From NCBI RefSeq assembly GCF_031846185.1, contig NZ_JAVRIF010000007.1, forward strand, positions 124,001 through 188,000: a stretch of DNA of 64,000 nt. The letters are read 5' to 3'. The position numbers and the translations under genes are program-made. This document shows, piece by piece, positions 26,601-37,332 of the stretch (positions are counted from its first letter, which is position 1; each line of letters starts with the position of its first letter). This DNA comes from Thalassotalea_H castellviae (GTDB taxonomy: Bacteria > Pseudomonadota > Gammaproteobacteria > Enterobacterales > Alteromonadaceae). The notes beneath the pieces were generated by a model. It did no database searches, was not told the DNA's origin, and worked only from the letters and a program-made list of their open reading frames with translations.

Positions 26601-27854
26601 ATGATGAAGTCGGTTTCAACCGTTAATAAAATTATCTTTACAGGTATGCTCAGTACTTTCTTTCTCTCTTCTTCGTATGCTGATGAGCAAGCAGAATCTT
26701 CCGCTTTACATTCAGATTTAACAGTAAAACCAACTTTTGCACAATGCCAAGATCGCTTTCTAGAGCAAGCAAAGCAGCAAGGTTTTAGTGACGATATTAA
26801 CGAAATTATTCATCAATTAACCCCAATTAAACGCGTGTTAACACTAGATAAAAATCAAGCTGAGTTTGCCGAAAGTTTTGCGCAATATGTCAATAAACGA
26901 GTATCTAATTATCATATTAAAAATGGTAAGCGTTTATTAAATAAACATGCTGAATTATTTAATCAATTACAGGCTAAGTACGGTATTCCTCCACAATACC
27001 TTGTTTCATTTTGGGGACTAGAAACAGTTTTTGGTAAACATAAAGGTAAAATGTCGGTTTTAAATTCTATTGCGACATTAGCGTGTGATAATCGCCGTAG
27101 TGAGTACTTTACCTCTGAGTTATTCGATTTATTTTCGATGATTGATGAGCAGCGTGTAGCGGTAGAACAATTACAAGGATCATGGGCTGGCGCAATGGGG
27201 CATATGCAATTTATGCCTTCTGCTTATCGTAAATATGCTATTGATGGGGATGGTGACGGTAAAGTAGATGTTTGGCAAAGCGAAGCGGATGCGATAACAA
27301 CTGCGGCAAATTACCTCAACAAAATAGGCTGGAATAAACAAGAGCGCTGGGGAAGAGAAGTAAAATTACCCGAAAATTTTGACTTTAGTGCCATCGCTTA
27401 TGATAAACGATACCCATTATCTATTTTTAAAACACTTGGGGTGAAACAAAGTAATGGCAAAGCTTTGCCTGATTATGATATTCACGCTGAGTTAGTGTTA
27501 CCGAACGGGCATCAAGGTCATGCATTTTTAGTTTATCGTAATTTTGACGTTATCATGAAGTGGAATTTATCAAAAAATTATGCACTTTCTGTTGGCATTT
27601 TAGCGGATAAACTCGTTGGCGGAAAAGGCGTTAGCTCAGTGAAAGCCGCTAAACCATTGCAATTTAGTCGTGTGCAAATGCAGCAACTACAAACAAAGCT
27701 TAATGAGTTAGGTTTTGAAACCGGTAAGCCCGATGGTATTTGGGGGCCGAATAGTCGCAAAGCAATTCGAGCGTTTCAGCTGGAAAAAAATCTGATCGCC
27801 GATGGATTTCCTAACCAAGAAGTTTTTAATTCACTAGGTCTTACACAAAGCTAA
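26601..27854 (+). CDS. Lytic murein transglycosylase B-type with C-terminal peptidoglycan-binding domain
   Basis: Cleaves peptidoglycan glycan strands to 1,6-anhydroMurNAc ends in the periplasm. TTAGGA eight bases before the ATG at 26601 favours that start; two upstream ATGs have none. A signal peptide runs to about SSSYA. The catalytic domain has GLETVFGKHKG with the general-acid Glu, and QGSWAGAMGHMQFMPS and DGDGDGKVDVW, all typical of MltB-family enzymes. A PG-binding_1 domain (KLNELGFETGKPDGIWGPNS, then RAFQ) fills the last ~60 residues. No lipobox, so it is probably soluble. A paralogue lacking the PG-binding domain is at 47552. Confidence 0.92.
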   Translation: MMKSVSTVNKIIFTGMLSTFFLSSSYADEQAESSALHSDLTVKPTFAQCQDRFLEQAKQQGFSDDINEIIHQLTPIKRVLTLDKNQAEFAESFAQYVNKRVSNYHIKNGKRLLNKHAELFNQLQAKYGIPPQYLVSFWGLETVFGKHKGKMSVLNSIATLACDNRRSEYFTSELFDLFSMIDEQRVAVEQLQGSWAGAMGHMQFMPSAYRKYAIDGDGDGKVDVWQSEADAITTAANYLNKIGWNKQERWGREVKLPENFDFSAIAYDKRYPLSIFKTLGVKQSNGKALPDYDIHAELVLPNGHQGHAFLVYRNFDVIMKWNLSKNYALSVGILADKLVGGKGVSSVKAAKPLQFSRVQMQQLQTKLNELGFETGKPDGIWGPNSRKAIRAFQLEKNLIADGFPNQEVFNSLGLTQS

Positions 27855-28069
27855 CCACTACGGAATGTTGTTTATCATCATTATTGATTGTATTTTTATA
27901 ATATTTTCATGTGGTTAATCTGTTTATTGAGTTGAAATATTAAGTGATAATCGGCCATTGTCACTTAATTAAATAATATTCAACAATAAAGCTTTTCCTA
28001 GCTATTCTCCAAGAAAAACACTTGATATAATGCCGGCCATTAATATTCTATTTTATCGAGGTTCTGTGG

Positions 28070-29740
28070 ATGTCGGAAGTTGAAAACCGTCCAACTAATT
28101 TTATACGCCAAATCATTGATGCTGATCTGGCAAGTGGTAAACACACCAGTGTGCAGACGCGTTTTCCGCCTGAGCCTAATGGATTTCTTCATATCGGTCA
28201 TGCGAAGGCTATTTGCTTAAACTTCGGTATTGCTGAAGATTATAACGGCTTATGTAATTTACGTTTTGATGATACTAACCCTGAAAAAGAAGACATCAAT
28301 TACGTAAAATCGATCCAAGAAGATGTGAAGTGGCTAGGTTTTCAATGGGCAGGTGATATTCATTATTCATCAGATTATTTTGATCGCTTACATGCCTTTG
28401 CCATTGAACTCATTGAAAAAGGTTTAGCCTATGTGTGCTTTCTTAATGGTGAAGAAGCAAAAGAGTACCGTGGCACATTAAAAGCGCCGGGAAAAAATAG
28501 CCCATACCGTGATACTTCCGTTGAAGAAAATTTAGCCTTGTTTGAAAAAATGAAAAATGGCGAGTTTAAAGAAGGGGAATGTTCACTACGAGCAAAAATT
28601 GATATGTCATCAAGCTTTATGTGTATGCGTGACCCTATAATATACCGCGTGAGATTCGCTCATCATCATCAAACGGGTGATAAATGGTGTATTTATCCTA
28701 TGTACGATTTTACCCATTGTTTATCAGATGCCATTGAAGGGATCACCCATTCACTTTGTACACTTGAATTCCAAGACAATCGTCGTTTATATGATTGGGT
28801 ACTTGAGAATGTGTCGATTGATGTAACACCTCATCAGTACGAATCTTCACGTTTAAACCTTGAATATACAGTGATGAGTAAACGTAAGCTCAATACTTTG
28901 GTTGATGAAAACTTAGTCAGCGGCTGGGACGATCCGCGTATGCCTACGATTGCAGCATTTCGTCGCCGAGGTTATACGCCAACGTCAATCCGTGAGTTTT
29001 GTAAACGTATTGGTGTAACTAAAATGGATAACACCATCGAAATGGGGGTTCTAGAAGCCTGTATTCGTGAAGATTTAAATGATAACGCACCACGTGCCAT
29101 GGCGGTACTTGATCCGATTAAACTCGTGATTGAAAACTACCCAGAAGGGCAAGTGGAAGAGCTAACGGTGAAGAATCATCCAAGTGATGAAAGCCAAGGC
29201 ACGCGCATCGTACCATTTGCTCGTGAACTTTATATTGAAGCGGAAGATTTTCGTGAAGAAGCAAATAAAAAGTACAAACGTTTAGTACTTGATAAAGCAG
29301 TACGTTTACGTGGTGCTTACGTGATCACAGCTGTTCGATGCGATAAAGATGCCGAAGGTAAAGTTACCACAGTTTATTGTACCTACAATGAAGATACATT
29401 AGGTAAAAATCCTGAAGATGGTACTAAGCCAAAAGGCGTAATTCATTGGGTGGCGGCAGAGCAAAGTGTCGATGCTGAAATACGTTTATACGACCGTTTA
29501 TTTACCGTAGCAAACCCCGCAGCAGAAAGTGATTTTCAATCGGTAATTAACCCTGACTCATTAATTACTATTGAACACGCGAAAGTTGAGCCGTCATTAA
29601 AAAATGCAAAAGCTGAGCAAGCATTCCAATTTGAACGCCAAGGATATTTTTGTTTAGATAACAAGGATGCGACAGCAGATAAACTCGTGTTTAATCGTAC
29701 TGTTGGTTTACGTGATACGTGGGCGAAAATCTCAAGTTAG
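28070..29740 (+). CDS. glnS: Glutamine-tRNA ligase (GlnRS)
   Basis: Class I aminoacyl-tRNA synthetase charging tRNA-Gln. At 556 residues it is near the E. coli 554. The HIGH motif is in [15 protein letters not shown] and the KMSKS counterpart reads [16 protein letters not shown] and the acceptor-binding segment are also as expected, with the two C-terminal beta-barrels that read the anticodon. GAGG precedes the ATG. A single-gene unit with its own upstream region. Confidence 0.98.
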   Translation: MSEVENRPTNFIRQIIDADLASGKHTSVQTRFPPEPNGFLHIGHAKAICLNFGIAEDYNGLCNLRFDDTNPEKEDINYVKSIQEDVKWLGFQWAGDIHYSSDYFDRLHAFAIELIEKGLAYVCFLNGEEAKEYRGTLKAPGKNSPYRDTSVEENLALFEKMKNGEFKEGECSLRAKIDMSSSFMCMRDPIIYRVRFAHHHQTGDKWCIYPMYDFTHCLSDAIEGITHSLCTLEFQDNRRLYDWVLENVSIDVTPHQYESSRLNLEYTVMSKRKLNTLVDENLVSGWDDPRMPTIAAFRRRGYTPTSIREFCKRIGVTKMDNTIEMGVLEACIREDLNDNAPRAMAVLDPIKLVIENYPEGQVEELTVKNHPSDESQGTRIVPFARELYIEAEDFREEANKKYKRLVLDKAVRLRGAYVITAVRCDKDAEGKVTTVYCTYNEDTLGKNPEDGTKPKGVIHWVAAEQSVDAEIRLYDRLFTVANPAAESDFQSVINPDSLITIEHAKVEPSLKNAKAEQAFQFERQGYFCLDNKDATADKLVFNRTVGLRDTWAKISS

Positions 29741-29857
29741 CATGGCTTAATTACATACGAAGTTTACCAGGTTGTAAGCTAGGGTAAACCAAGTATTGAA
29801 TCGAAAACGTTTAAATCTGCTGAATTAGCTAAGAAAGTTTTAAACAAATCGGTTTTG

Positions 29858-29895
29858 AAGGTGTAAGCTAACATTGATTAGTTTACACCTTTTTT
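29858..29895 (+). terminator. Terminator downstream of glnS
   Basis: AAGGTGTAA and TAA pair with TTA and TTTACACCTT, interrupted by a GC bulge, followed by T5. It lies 117 bases past the glnS stop. Confidence 0.8.
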
Positions 29896-29945
29896 ATGAC
29901 TATCATTATTAATTAGTTAAAAATTAAAATCTTAAGGAGAAGGAT

Positions 29946-30515
29946 ATGAAATACATCATGGTAGGCGTTGGCTTATTGATACTCTCAATTCAAAGTTTCG
30001 CAGAGCAATCGTTGTCGAAACCATTATTAGAGCAATATGTTTCAACGATTGAAAAATTTCAAGTACTTGAAGACAAATACCCTGCAATGGAGTCTGAGTT
30101 TGAAAATGTGTTGCAAATGACGCCCAGTGCAGCAATTGATAAAATTAAAGGGATGCAAGCTTACAGCGACATTGAAAAGATAGTGAAAGCAGCAGGATAT
30201 GATAATTTTGAACAATTCTATCAGCAATCTTATCGTATCATGTCGAGTATGTTTGCGGTGCAAATGCAACAGATGCCTGACAGCGTTGAGTCGATGGGTG
30301 CAATGTTAAACAGTACCATTGAGCGGATGAAAAAAAGCGGTATGCCGAGTGAAATGATCAGCAAAATGGAAAAAGAGATGGCTGAGCAAAAAGCGAATAT
30401 CGACAGTATGGCCACATTAGCAAAAAGTGCGAGTGATGAAGATATTGCATTTATGAAAGAAAACATGATGTGGCTAATGAGCATTATGCCAACTGGCATA
30501 GCGAATAACCAATAA
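29946..30515 (+). CDS. Exported Met-rich helical protein, function unknown
   Basis: 189 residues. The signal peptide ends near SIQSFAE; the mature part is helical and rich in Met, Lys and Glu, with 24 or so methionines including KKSGMPSEMISKMEKEMAE. AAGGAGAAGGAT before the ATG is a strong ribosome site. No recognised domain. Periplasmic by its signal; role unknown. Confidence 0.75.
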   Translation: MKYIMVGVGLLILSIQSFAEQSLSKPLLEQYVSTIEKFQVLEDKYPAMESEFENVLQMTPSAAIDKIKGMQAYSDIEKIVKAAGYDNFEQFYQQSYRIMSSMFAVQMQQMPDSVESMGAMLNSTIERMKKSGMPSEMISKMEKEMAEQKANIDSMATLAKSASDEDIAFMKENMMWLMSIMPTGIANNQ

Positions 30516-30618
30516 CGTTTCGGTGAAGACTTCTTATAAGTGGGAATTTTTAGCCTGCTACGCAGTTTGAACTTCCAGCAGCTTACTATTATAAATATCT
30601 ATCTTTTAATATGAGCTG

Positions 30619-30879
30619 CTATTGCGAATTTTTAGATTCGTTAACTATCCAATCTCGAAATCGACTGATTGCTTGATCGTCTCTATACGTTTCTGGACAA
30701 ACAAAGTAATAAGATTCTTCTTTCAGTGCCATATAATCATTTGCAACAATGAGTTTACCTTCTTGCAAAAGGGGATCAGCAAGCGGTCTATACATAGGAA
30801 TTATTCCAAGACCATCCACAGCCGCTTGAGTCGCAACCGCTACATTTAAAAACATTCGATATGCCCTTATTTGATATTT
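30619..30879 (-). pseudogene. C-terminal remnant of a LysR-family regulator
   Basis: The ~78 readable residues (VATQAAVDGLGIIPMYRPL, YYFVCPETYRDDQAISRFR and DWI) are the last part of the effector-binding domain of a GcvA-like LysR regulator. The helix-turn-helix and the first ~215 residues are absent. The frame meets a TAA at 30880-30882 and the 140 bases beyond show no trace of the missing part. Such regulators are usually divergent from the transporter they control, as here with the EamA gene at 31023. This points to a deletion that removed the regulator and left the exporter unregulated. Confidence 0.8.
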
Positions 30880-31022
30880 TTAGCAGGGTAAACGTTTCAA
30901 AATACTCAGTTAAAAACGAAGGCATTTAAACAAACTGTGTAGTATCAGTTTGTTTAAATGTGTAGCTGTTTTTAGCCAAGCAAACTTTTTAAACTCATTG
31001 AAAATTTTCATAAAGTTTAATT

Positions 31023-31895
31023 ATGCTGAAAAAACTGATCCCTTTTCTTTTTGTCTTGCTGTGGAGCACGGGTTTTATTGGTGCTAAATACGGATTACCT
31101 TATGCTGCTACCGGTGATTTTTTATCCATAAGAACAATGGCTAATATTGCGGTGTTTGTTTTGTTAATTGTGATTTTAAAGCAACCAAAACTGACTGTTA
31201 AGCAAATTAGTCATGCTATGGTCACAGGTTTACTAATCCATGGGGCTTATTTAGGTGGCGTGTTTGGTGCAATTGAATACGGTATTCCAGCAGGATTAAC
31301 GGCTATTATTGTCGGGTTACAACCGTTATTTACGGCGATGTTAGCGGTGTTTATTTTTAAAGAAAAAGTTAATCACTGGCAATGGTTGGCATTAATTTTA
31401 GGGATGAGCGGTTTAATTTTAGTAGTTTCTGCGAGTTTAGCAATTACACATGTCTCGAAAAATGCTTTGTTACTGGCTTTTATTGCTTTACTGGGTATTA
31501 CCTTTGGAACCTTATACCAAAAGCGATTTTGTCAAAATCAGCCATTATTACCTTCGGTTTGTTGGCAGTATATTGCTAGTTTGTTGATTTTTCTGCCTAT
31601 TGTTTTTGTAAACGACACCCAACCTATCACATGGAATATTGAGTTTATCCTCTGTCTGGCTTGGCTAGTTTTAGCGCTTTCGGTTACCGCTATTTTGTTA
31701 TTCATGTATATGGTTGAACGAGGAGATTCATCCAAGGTAACCGCTTATTTTTATTTAGTGCCACCTGCTACTGCGCTAGAAGCTTGGTTTTTGTTTGATG
31801 AGCAATTGGGGCTTTCAAGTATATTAGGTATGGTGTTATGTGCTATCAGTGTTTATGTCGTAAATAAACCAACGAGAAATATTGTAGCCCCTTAA
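31023..31895 (+). CDS. EamA/DMT-family exporter
   Basis: 290 residues with about ten membrane helices in two EamA repeats. LWSTGFIGAKYGLPYA opens the first, and GLTAIIVGLQPLFTAMLAVFIFKEKV is the typical end of a repeat. YLVPPATALEAWFLFDEQL closes the second. Drug/metabolite exporters of this kind move amino acids or small metabolites; the substrate is unknown. Its likely regulator next door is a remnant. Confidence 0.88.
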   Translation: MLKKLIPFLFVLLWSTGFIGAKYGLPYAATGDFLSIRTMANIAVFVLLIVILKQPKLTVKQISHAMVTGLLIHGAYLGGVFGAIEYGIPAGLTAIIVGLQPLFTAMLAVFIFKEKVNHWQWLALILGMSGLILVVSASLAITHVSKNALLLAFIALLGITFGTLYQKRFCQNQPLLPSVCWQYIASLLIFLPIVFVNDTQPITWNIEFILCLAWLVLALSVTAILLFMYMVERGDSSKVTAYFYLVPPATALEAWFLFDEQLGLSSILGMVLCAISVYVVNKPTRNIVAP

Positions 31896-31997
31896 GCAAG
31901 AAAAATTTAATTTTTTTGAATGAAAATTTTGCTTGTTCGGGTCTATTGATATTCACATTAATTATCCTTTTTTCGTTATTAAAAAAAGCAGGGACCT

Positions 31998-32666
31998 ATG
32001 AACAAAACCATTATTTCTAGTGCATTACTTTTATTATCACTTTTTCAAATTACTGCATTACAAGCAAAAACAAATGCAATGGAGCAAACCGTTAAAAGCC
32101 AAGTTGCGGAAACCGCAGATCAAGTTTCACCTTTATTAAATGGTCAAATGATCCCTGATATCGCAGTGACAACTGTAGAAGGAAATAATGTTCAGTTAGC
32201 AGATTATTTAAATGGTCAAAAAACAATATTATTTTTTTACCGTGGTGGCTGGTGTCCATTTTGTAATACTCAAATGGGCCAATTACAAGCCGTTGAAGGA
32301 CAGTTAAAAAAATTAGGCTTTAAACTGGTTGGTATTTCTACTGATGCGCCTGACGATTTAAAGAAAAGCATTGATAAACGTAAGTTGTCTTATGATTTGT
32401 TATCTGATTATCAATCGAAAGTGAGCTCTGCATTTGGTTTATCATTTTTCACTTCTGAACAAACTACCAAACGCTATTTAGCAAAAATGAATTTAAAAAA
32501 TCCACTTCAAAAAAATCAGGCAGGGGATGAAAGATTAGTTTTGCCTGTGCCAGCAATTTACGTTATTGATAGTAAAGGCTTAGTACAATTTAATTATGTC
32601 AATCCTAATTATAAAGTACGATTACATTCTGATTTACTTTTAAAAGCTGCCGAGTTAGTTAAATAA
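31998..32666 (+). CDS. Exported peroxiredoxin-like (AhpC/TSA) protein
   Basis: 222 residues with a signal peptide ending near LQAKT, then a thioredoxin-fold AhpC/TSA domain. FFYRGGWCPFCNTQMGQLQ has the peroxidatic cysteine in a CPFC pair, where ordinary periplasmic Prx have a single Cys. ISTDAPDDLKKSI and VPAIYVIDSKGLVQFNYV follow. Probably a periplasmic thiol peroxidase or disulfide reductase. Confidence 0.85.
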   Translation: MNKTIISSALLLLSLFQITALQAKTNAMEQTVKSQVAETADQVSPLLNGQMIPDIAVTTVEGNNVQLADYLNGQKTILFFYRGGWCPFCNTQMGQLQAVEGQLKKLGFKLVGISTDAPDDLKKSIDKRKLSYDLLSDYQSKVSSAFGLSFFTSEQTTKRYLAKMNLKNPLQKNQAGDERLVLPVPAIYVIDSKGLVQFNYVNPNYKVRLHSDLLLKAAELVK

Positions 32667-32989
32667 GAATCATGGATAAGCGTAGGTCACAATGATGTTC
32701 ACCAAGATAATCCGCGTTAAAATATTTTGAGTTATTTATCATTAACCTTACGCTTTCTGAAAAGAAAAACAGAAATATTCGCTAACAGTGCCTATAGTTG
32801 ACAACATTTTAAAGCATCATGCCGTGAAAAATTTGCAACTCGGTAAATAATTCATTTATTCTTGGTAAATACATTGTTATTAACTTTATATCTTGCTGTT
32901 AATAATTTTTGTTTTGCCATATAAATAATATTGCGAAATTGAAAGTTGCATGAACTAAAGAATCTCTGTTTCTAAGGAAAACACACGGA
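32667..32989. other. Intergenic region before the methyltransferase
   Basis: 323 bases of AT-rich sequence. AAGGA lies near the methyltransferase start. I see no terminator, repeat or RNA fold here. Confidence 0.4.
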
Positions 32990-33712
32990 ATGAAAACATT
33001 TAAATATCATCACGAAGATCCTGTCCCGTTAAGTAAAGCAGATCTATTTAAACTATTTAATGATAATCGTGTTTATAAATTCATCATTGAATTATTAGTC
33101 TCGCTTGGCAAAACTGATTTGCCTCAATGCAAAGTATTAGAGCCAGGCTGCGGCAATGGGAGCAAGTTGCGATTTTTTAGTGAATTTAGAGTTCCACCTG
33201 AAAACTGTTACGGATTAGAAATTAGTGAAAAGGCGATAGAAATCTGTCAGAAGTGGTCACCTGCAGCAATGAATTTTGATGTAGGCTCAGTAATGGATAT
33301 GCATTACGAAGATAATTTTTTCGATCTCATTATATGCTCTGGCTTATTTGATTGCTTTAATGAAGATAAAGATATAGGCAAAGTCAGTAAAGAGTTATCT
33401 CGGGTATTAAAAAATGATGGTATTGTATTTATTCTCGATATTAATGAAAATTTTAATAATTACTACCGTAATAACCCTGCGGTAATGGCTAAAAACCTAC
33501 GGCCCTTTAATAGCCAAACAGGTGAATTAGAAGCGTTACTCGAAAATGAGTTTACGGTTGTTAGTCGAGTCCCTTCTTTTGTCGTCGAGAATTATTTTAA
33601 CTCTGATGGGGAATACGCATCCGTTTACGATCTTCCCAGTATTGATGCAAAAATTGATAAAGAAGAAATCAAATGTGCTTACACATTATGGACATTTTTT
33701 AAAAAACTATAA
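32990..33712 (+). CDS. Class I SAM-dependent methyltransferase
   Basis: 240 residues. VLEPGCGNGSKLRFF is the SAM-binding motif I, YGLEISEKAIEIC motif II, and FDLIICSGLFDCFNEDKD motif post I/III. The profile is that of a small-molecule methyltransferase; the acceptor is not predictable. It faces the trp operon tail to tail across a shared terminator. Confidence 0.87.
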   Translation: MKTFKYHHEDPVPLSKADLFKLFNDNRVYKFIIELLVSLGKTDLPQCKVLEPGCGNGSKLRFFSEFRVPPENCYGLEISEKAIEICQKWSPAAMNFDVGSVMDMHYEDNFFDLIICSGLFDCFNEDKDIGKVSKELSRVLKNDGIVFILDINENFNNYYRNNPAVMAKNLRPFNSQTGELEALLENEFTVVSRVPSFVVENYFNSDGEYASVYDLPSIDAKIDKEEIKCAYTLWTFFKKL

Positions 33713-33786
33713 TTGATGTAACGCTGAGGATAAATGCTTAAGTTTATTATCACCAATTTGTGATTACCTAGGTAAAGTAAATGATT

Positions 33787-33819
33787 AAAAAAACCTGTTA
33801 TTTAATAACAGGTTTTTTT
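33787..33819. terminator. Bidirectional terminator for trpA and the methyltransferase
   Basis: CCTGTTAT-TTA-ATAACAGG flanked by A7 and T7, so both strands end in a T run. It is placed between two convergent genes. Confidence 0.92.
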
Positions 33820-33834
33820 ATTACACGTGAATAT

Positions 33835-34701
33835 TTATCTGAGTGTTGCTGCTTTCATTTGACTCACAAATTGATTTAATGCTGTTAGCATTGCATCATG
33901 ATCGGCTAAATTATTTTCGATAATTTTAACAACGGCAGAGCCACTGATGGCACCCGAAGCTCCTGCATTTAGCGCATCTTTGACTTGTTGTGGTTGTGAT
34001 ATTCCAAAACCAATGACCGCAGGCGCGGCTTGATAGCTTTTTAGTGTAGCAATTAACTCATTTGCTAATGTGCTGGTTGATTTCTTAGATTGTTTGCTCT
34101 CTACAACATCAACTCCTGTAACGCCTGCACGGCTCAACACGTAAGTGTAACCGTGGCTGAATGATGAAACTTTTTTCAATGTTTCATCACTCGCATTGGG
34201 GGGAGCAATAAATATTGGTGCCACATTTGCTGCTAATGCTGCTTGTCTAAATTTTTCACTTTCACGAATAGGTAAATCAGCGATCAATACTGAATCAACG
34301 CCAGCATCGGCCATATCTTGATAAAATTTATCGATGCCTCTGGCAAACACTAAGTTGCCGTAAAGTAATAAACCGATAGGTATGTGCGGTGCATATTCTC
34401 TCACTTGTTTTAAAATATCAATACAAACGTCAGTGTTTGTGCCAGTTGCTAATGCACGTTTTCCCGCTTCTTGTATGGTGATGCCATCAGCACTTGGGTC
34501 TGAAAATGGGATCCCTAATTCTAACGCATCTGCACCAGCATCAATTAACGTTTTGATGATCGCTAAAGACTGCTCTGGATTAGGATCGCCAATCGCGACA
34601 AAAGGAATAAATGCCCCTTCATTTTTTTCAGCAAGCGTAGCAAAACAATCGAGATAACGTTGTCCTGGCTTATTTGTAATATCAACTGTTGATTGAGTCA
34701 T
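33835..34701 (-). CDS. trpA: Tryptophan synthase alpha subunit (TrpA)
   Basis: Cleaves indole-3-glycerol phosphate to indole and glyceraldehyde 3-phosphate. [15 protein letters not shown] holds the catalytic Glu-equivalent strand region and [15 protein letters not shown] the catalytic Asp. [10 protein letters not shown] and the phosphate-binding GFGIS also fit. 288 residues. Its ATG shares a base with the trpB stop, and a terminator closes the operon. Confidence 0.96.
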   Translation of the reverse strand: MTQSTVDITNKPGQRYLDCFATLAEKNEGAFIPFVAIGDPNPEQSLAIIKTLIDAGADALELGIPFSDPSADGITIQEAGKRALATGTNTDVCIDILKQVREYAPHIPIGLLLYGNLVFARGIDKFYQDMADAGVDSVLIADLPIRESEKFRQAALAANVAPIFIAPPNASDETLKKVSSFSHGYTYVLSRAGVTGVDVVESKQSKKSTSTLANELIATLKSYQAAPAVIGFGISQPQQVKDALNAGASGAISGSAVVKIIENNLADHDAMLTALNQFVSQMKAATLR

Positions 34702-35942
34702 TATTTATTCTCCTTTTCAGCAGTCGCTTCTTCGGGGTGTAAAACGGTGTGAACGTGAGCTAAATCCTTATCGCCTCGTCCGGAAAGGTTGACTAAAATC
34801 ACTGTTTCTTCCGTCGCGGCTTCTGCCATTTTTAATGCTTGAGCCAGCGCGTGTGATGATTCCAATGCCGGAATAATCCCTTCGGTACTTGCTAATGTTT
34901 GAAAAGCGGCAAGGGCTTCATCATCATTAATAGGCACATATTGTGCACGGCCTGTTTCTTTTAAATGAGCATGTTGAGGTCCTACCGCAGGATAATCAAG
35001 GCCAGCAGACACTGAGTATGATTCTTCAATTTGACCATATTGATCTTGCATAATATAAGTGTAATTTCCGTGCAGCATACCTTTAGTGCCCGCAGCAAGG
35101 GTTGCACCGTGTTTGTCGGTGTCTATACCTTTACCACCAGCTTCTACACCAATTAATTTGACTGATTCTTCATGGATAAAATCATTGAACATGCCAATAG
35201 CATTTGAACCACCACCAACACAAGCAATCACATAATCAGGTAATTTACCTTCTTGTTTTAAAATTTGTTGTTTGGCTTCTTCACCGATCATTTTTTGAAA
35301 ATCACGCACAATGGTCGGGAAAGGGTGAGGGCCTGCCGCAGTGCCTAGCAAGTAATGAGCATTATCATAGTTTGCTGACCAATCACGTAATGCTTCGTTT
35401 ACTGCATCTTTTAATGTACCTGAGCCTGCCGTTACTGGAATAACAGTTGCTCCCATTAATTTCATACGAAAGACATTAGGCTGTTGACGCTGGCAATCTA
35501 CTGCGCCCATATAAACCCGACATTTCAAGCCAAGAAGTGAACAGGCAATAGCGGTAGCGACACCATGTTGACCAGCGCCAGTTTCTGCAATGATTTCTTT
35601 CTTACCCATACGTTTAGCGAGTAATGCTTGGCCTAACACTTGGTTCGTTTTATGCGCTCCACCATGTAATAAATCTTCACGTTTTAAATAAATTTTAGCT
35701 AACGGGTTTTTAGATAAATTTCTTGTGAGCGTTAAGGGGGTTGGTCGACCAGCATAGTTCGTTAATAAATCATTAAACTCGTCGAGAAAGCTTTGATCTT
35801 GTTGTGATTCAATATAGGCTTGCTCAAGTTGTTCAAGGGCAGGGACTAATAATTCGCCAACAAACATACCGCCAAATTCACCAAAATAAGCGGGTAACGT
35901 TTGTTTTTCTGCTGACATATTTTCTACTGTTTTATTTGTCAT
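34701..35942 (-). CDS. trpB: Tryptophan synthase beta subunit (TrpB)
   Basis: PLP enzyme joining indole and serine. [20 protein letters not shown] has the PLP-binding lysine. [12 protein letters not shown] and the phosphate loop [11 protein letters not shown] follow. The start is placed at the ATG at 35942, one base after the trpCF stop (TAAGATG), giving 413 residues; a longer frame to 35987 would overlap trpC without a ribosome site. A later ATG ([17 protein letters not shown]) is possible and would give the more usual ~400 residues. Confidence 0.95.
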   Translation of the reverse strand: MTNKTVENMSAEKQTLPAYFGEFGGMFVGELLVPALEQLEQAYIESQQDQSFLDEFNDLLTNYAGRPTPLTLTRNLSKNPLAKIYLKREDLLHGGAHKTNQVLGQALLAKRMGKKEIIAETGAGQHGVATAIACSLLGLKCRVYMGAVDCQRQQPNVFRMKLMGATVIPVTAGSGTLKDAVNEALRDWSANYDNAHYLLGTAAGPHPFPTIVRDFQKMIGEEAKQQILKQEGKLPDYVIACVGGGSNAIGMFNDFIHEESVKLIGVEAGGKGIDTDKHGATLAAGTKGMLHGNYTYIMQDQYGQIEESYSVSAGLDYPAVGPQHAHLKETGRAQYVPINDDEALAAFQTLASTEGIIPALESSHALAQALKMAEAATEETVILVNLSGRGDKDLAHVHTVLHPEEATAEKENK

Positions 35943-35943
35943 C

Positions 35944-37332
35944 TTAGTAATTCCGTATTTGCGTGAATACTTGTTGTAGTTTTTCACGACATTTTATGCC
36001 CGGACTTTGCTCAACACCTGAGTTTAAGTCCAAACCAAATAATTCTTGTGTGGTTAACTGTTCTATAGCGTTTTCAATGTTATCGCTATTTAAGCCGCCA
36101 GCTAAAAAGCAGCATGATAAGTCTTGCTCACTATTGGCTAACGCTTGCCAGTTAAATACTTGGCCGCTACCAGCATTTTTACCATCTAAAACAAATTGTT
36201 GTGCATTAACGGTAAGCGCTGGCACTTGTTGCTCAACAGCGATTGCTTTCCATATTTGACAATTTTTAGGCAATTGTTGTTTTAATTTGTCGATATATAC
36301 TTGATCTTCATCGCCATGCAGTTGCACGGCAAAAAGGTTTAATTGCTGTGCAAGTTCAGCGATTTCTTGACGTTTATGATTTACAAATACCCCAACATAA
36401 TTCAGTGAATTAGCATGATTAACCATGGCTAATGCTTGCTCAGAAGTGACACATCGTGGTGACTTTTCCGCGAAAATTAATCCACCGTATTGAGCACCAG
36501 CGTCTATAACCATTTGCGCTTGTTCGGGGGTTGTTAAACCACAGACTTTGTTGTTGCCATAAATTAATGTGCGACAAGCAAGGTCAATATCATCTTGCGC
36601 CATCACTGAACTTCCCACTAAAAAACCATCAACAGCCGGAGCTAACTCTCGTACTTGATCGTTGGTGTAAATACCGGATTCAGAGATGATAATTCTGTCA
36701 TCAGGTAATGTAGGTGCAAAATCAAAAGTACGAGCAATATCAGTGGAAAGATCACGTAGATCGCGATTATTAATACCAATTAATTTAGCGCCTAATTTTA
36801 CTGCGCGATCACGTTCTTCTTCATTCGATATTTCAGTCAATATTGCCAAATTATATTGTTTAGCAACGGCTTCTAGTGCTTGATATTCATCATCAGACAA
36901 GACACTTAGCATCAGTAAAATAGCATCAGCGCCATAATAACGGGCAAGATACACTTGATAAACATCAACAAAAAAGTCTTTATTTAATACAGGACAACTC
37001 ACGGTATCCGTGACGATTTTTAAGTATTCAAATTTACCTTGAAAATATTTTTCATCGGTTAATACTGATATCGCTGCTGCATATTTATCGTATATTTGAC
37101 AGATAGATTTGGGATCAAAATCCGCTCTAATTAACCCTTTCGATGGAGATGCTTTTTTACATTCTAAAATAAAGCCAGCATGATTGTTGCCTTGTTTACG
37201 ATCAAGGGCCGCATACATGTCTTTTTTTGTTGGTGTTAGCTCATCAATAAAAGTATTAAGTGGCTTTTCTTGTTTTAAGCGTTCAATTTCAATGCGTTTA
37301 TCAGCAACAATTTTTTCTAATACGTTTGCCAT
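35944..37332 (-). CDS. trpC: Bifunctional indole-3-glycerol phosphate synthase / PRA isomerase (TrpC-TrpF)
   Basis: A fusion of two (beta/alpha)8 enzymes. Residues ~1-255 are TrpC ([53 protein letters not shown]). Residues ~258-462 are TrpF ([45 protein letters not shown]). The same fusion occurs in E. coli and other gammaproteobacteria. The ATG overlaps the trpD stop (TAATG). Confidence 0.97.
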   Translation of the reverse strand: MANVLEKIVADKRIEIERLKQEKPLNTFIDELTPTKKDMYAALDRKQGNNHAGFILECKKASPSKGLIRADFDPKSICQIYDKYAAAISVLTDEKYFQGKFEYLKIVTDTVSCPVLNKDFFVDVYQVYLARYYGADAILLMLSVLSDDEYQALEAVAKQYNLAILTEISNEEERDRAVKLGAKLIGINNRDLRDLSTDIARTFDFAPTLPDDRIIISESGIYTNDQVRELAPAVDGFLVGSSVMAQDDIDLACRTLIYGNNKVCGLTTPEQAQMVIDAGAQYGGLIFAEKSPRCVTSEQALAMVNHANSLNYVGVFVNHKRQEIAELAQQLNLFAVQLHGDEDQVYIDKLKQQLPKNCQIWKAIAVEQQVPALTVNAQQFVLDGKNAGSGQVFNWQALANSEQDLSCCFLAGGLNSDNIENAIEQLTTQELFGLDLNSGVEQSPGIKCREKLQQVFTQIRNY

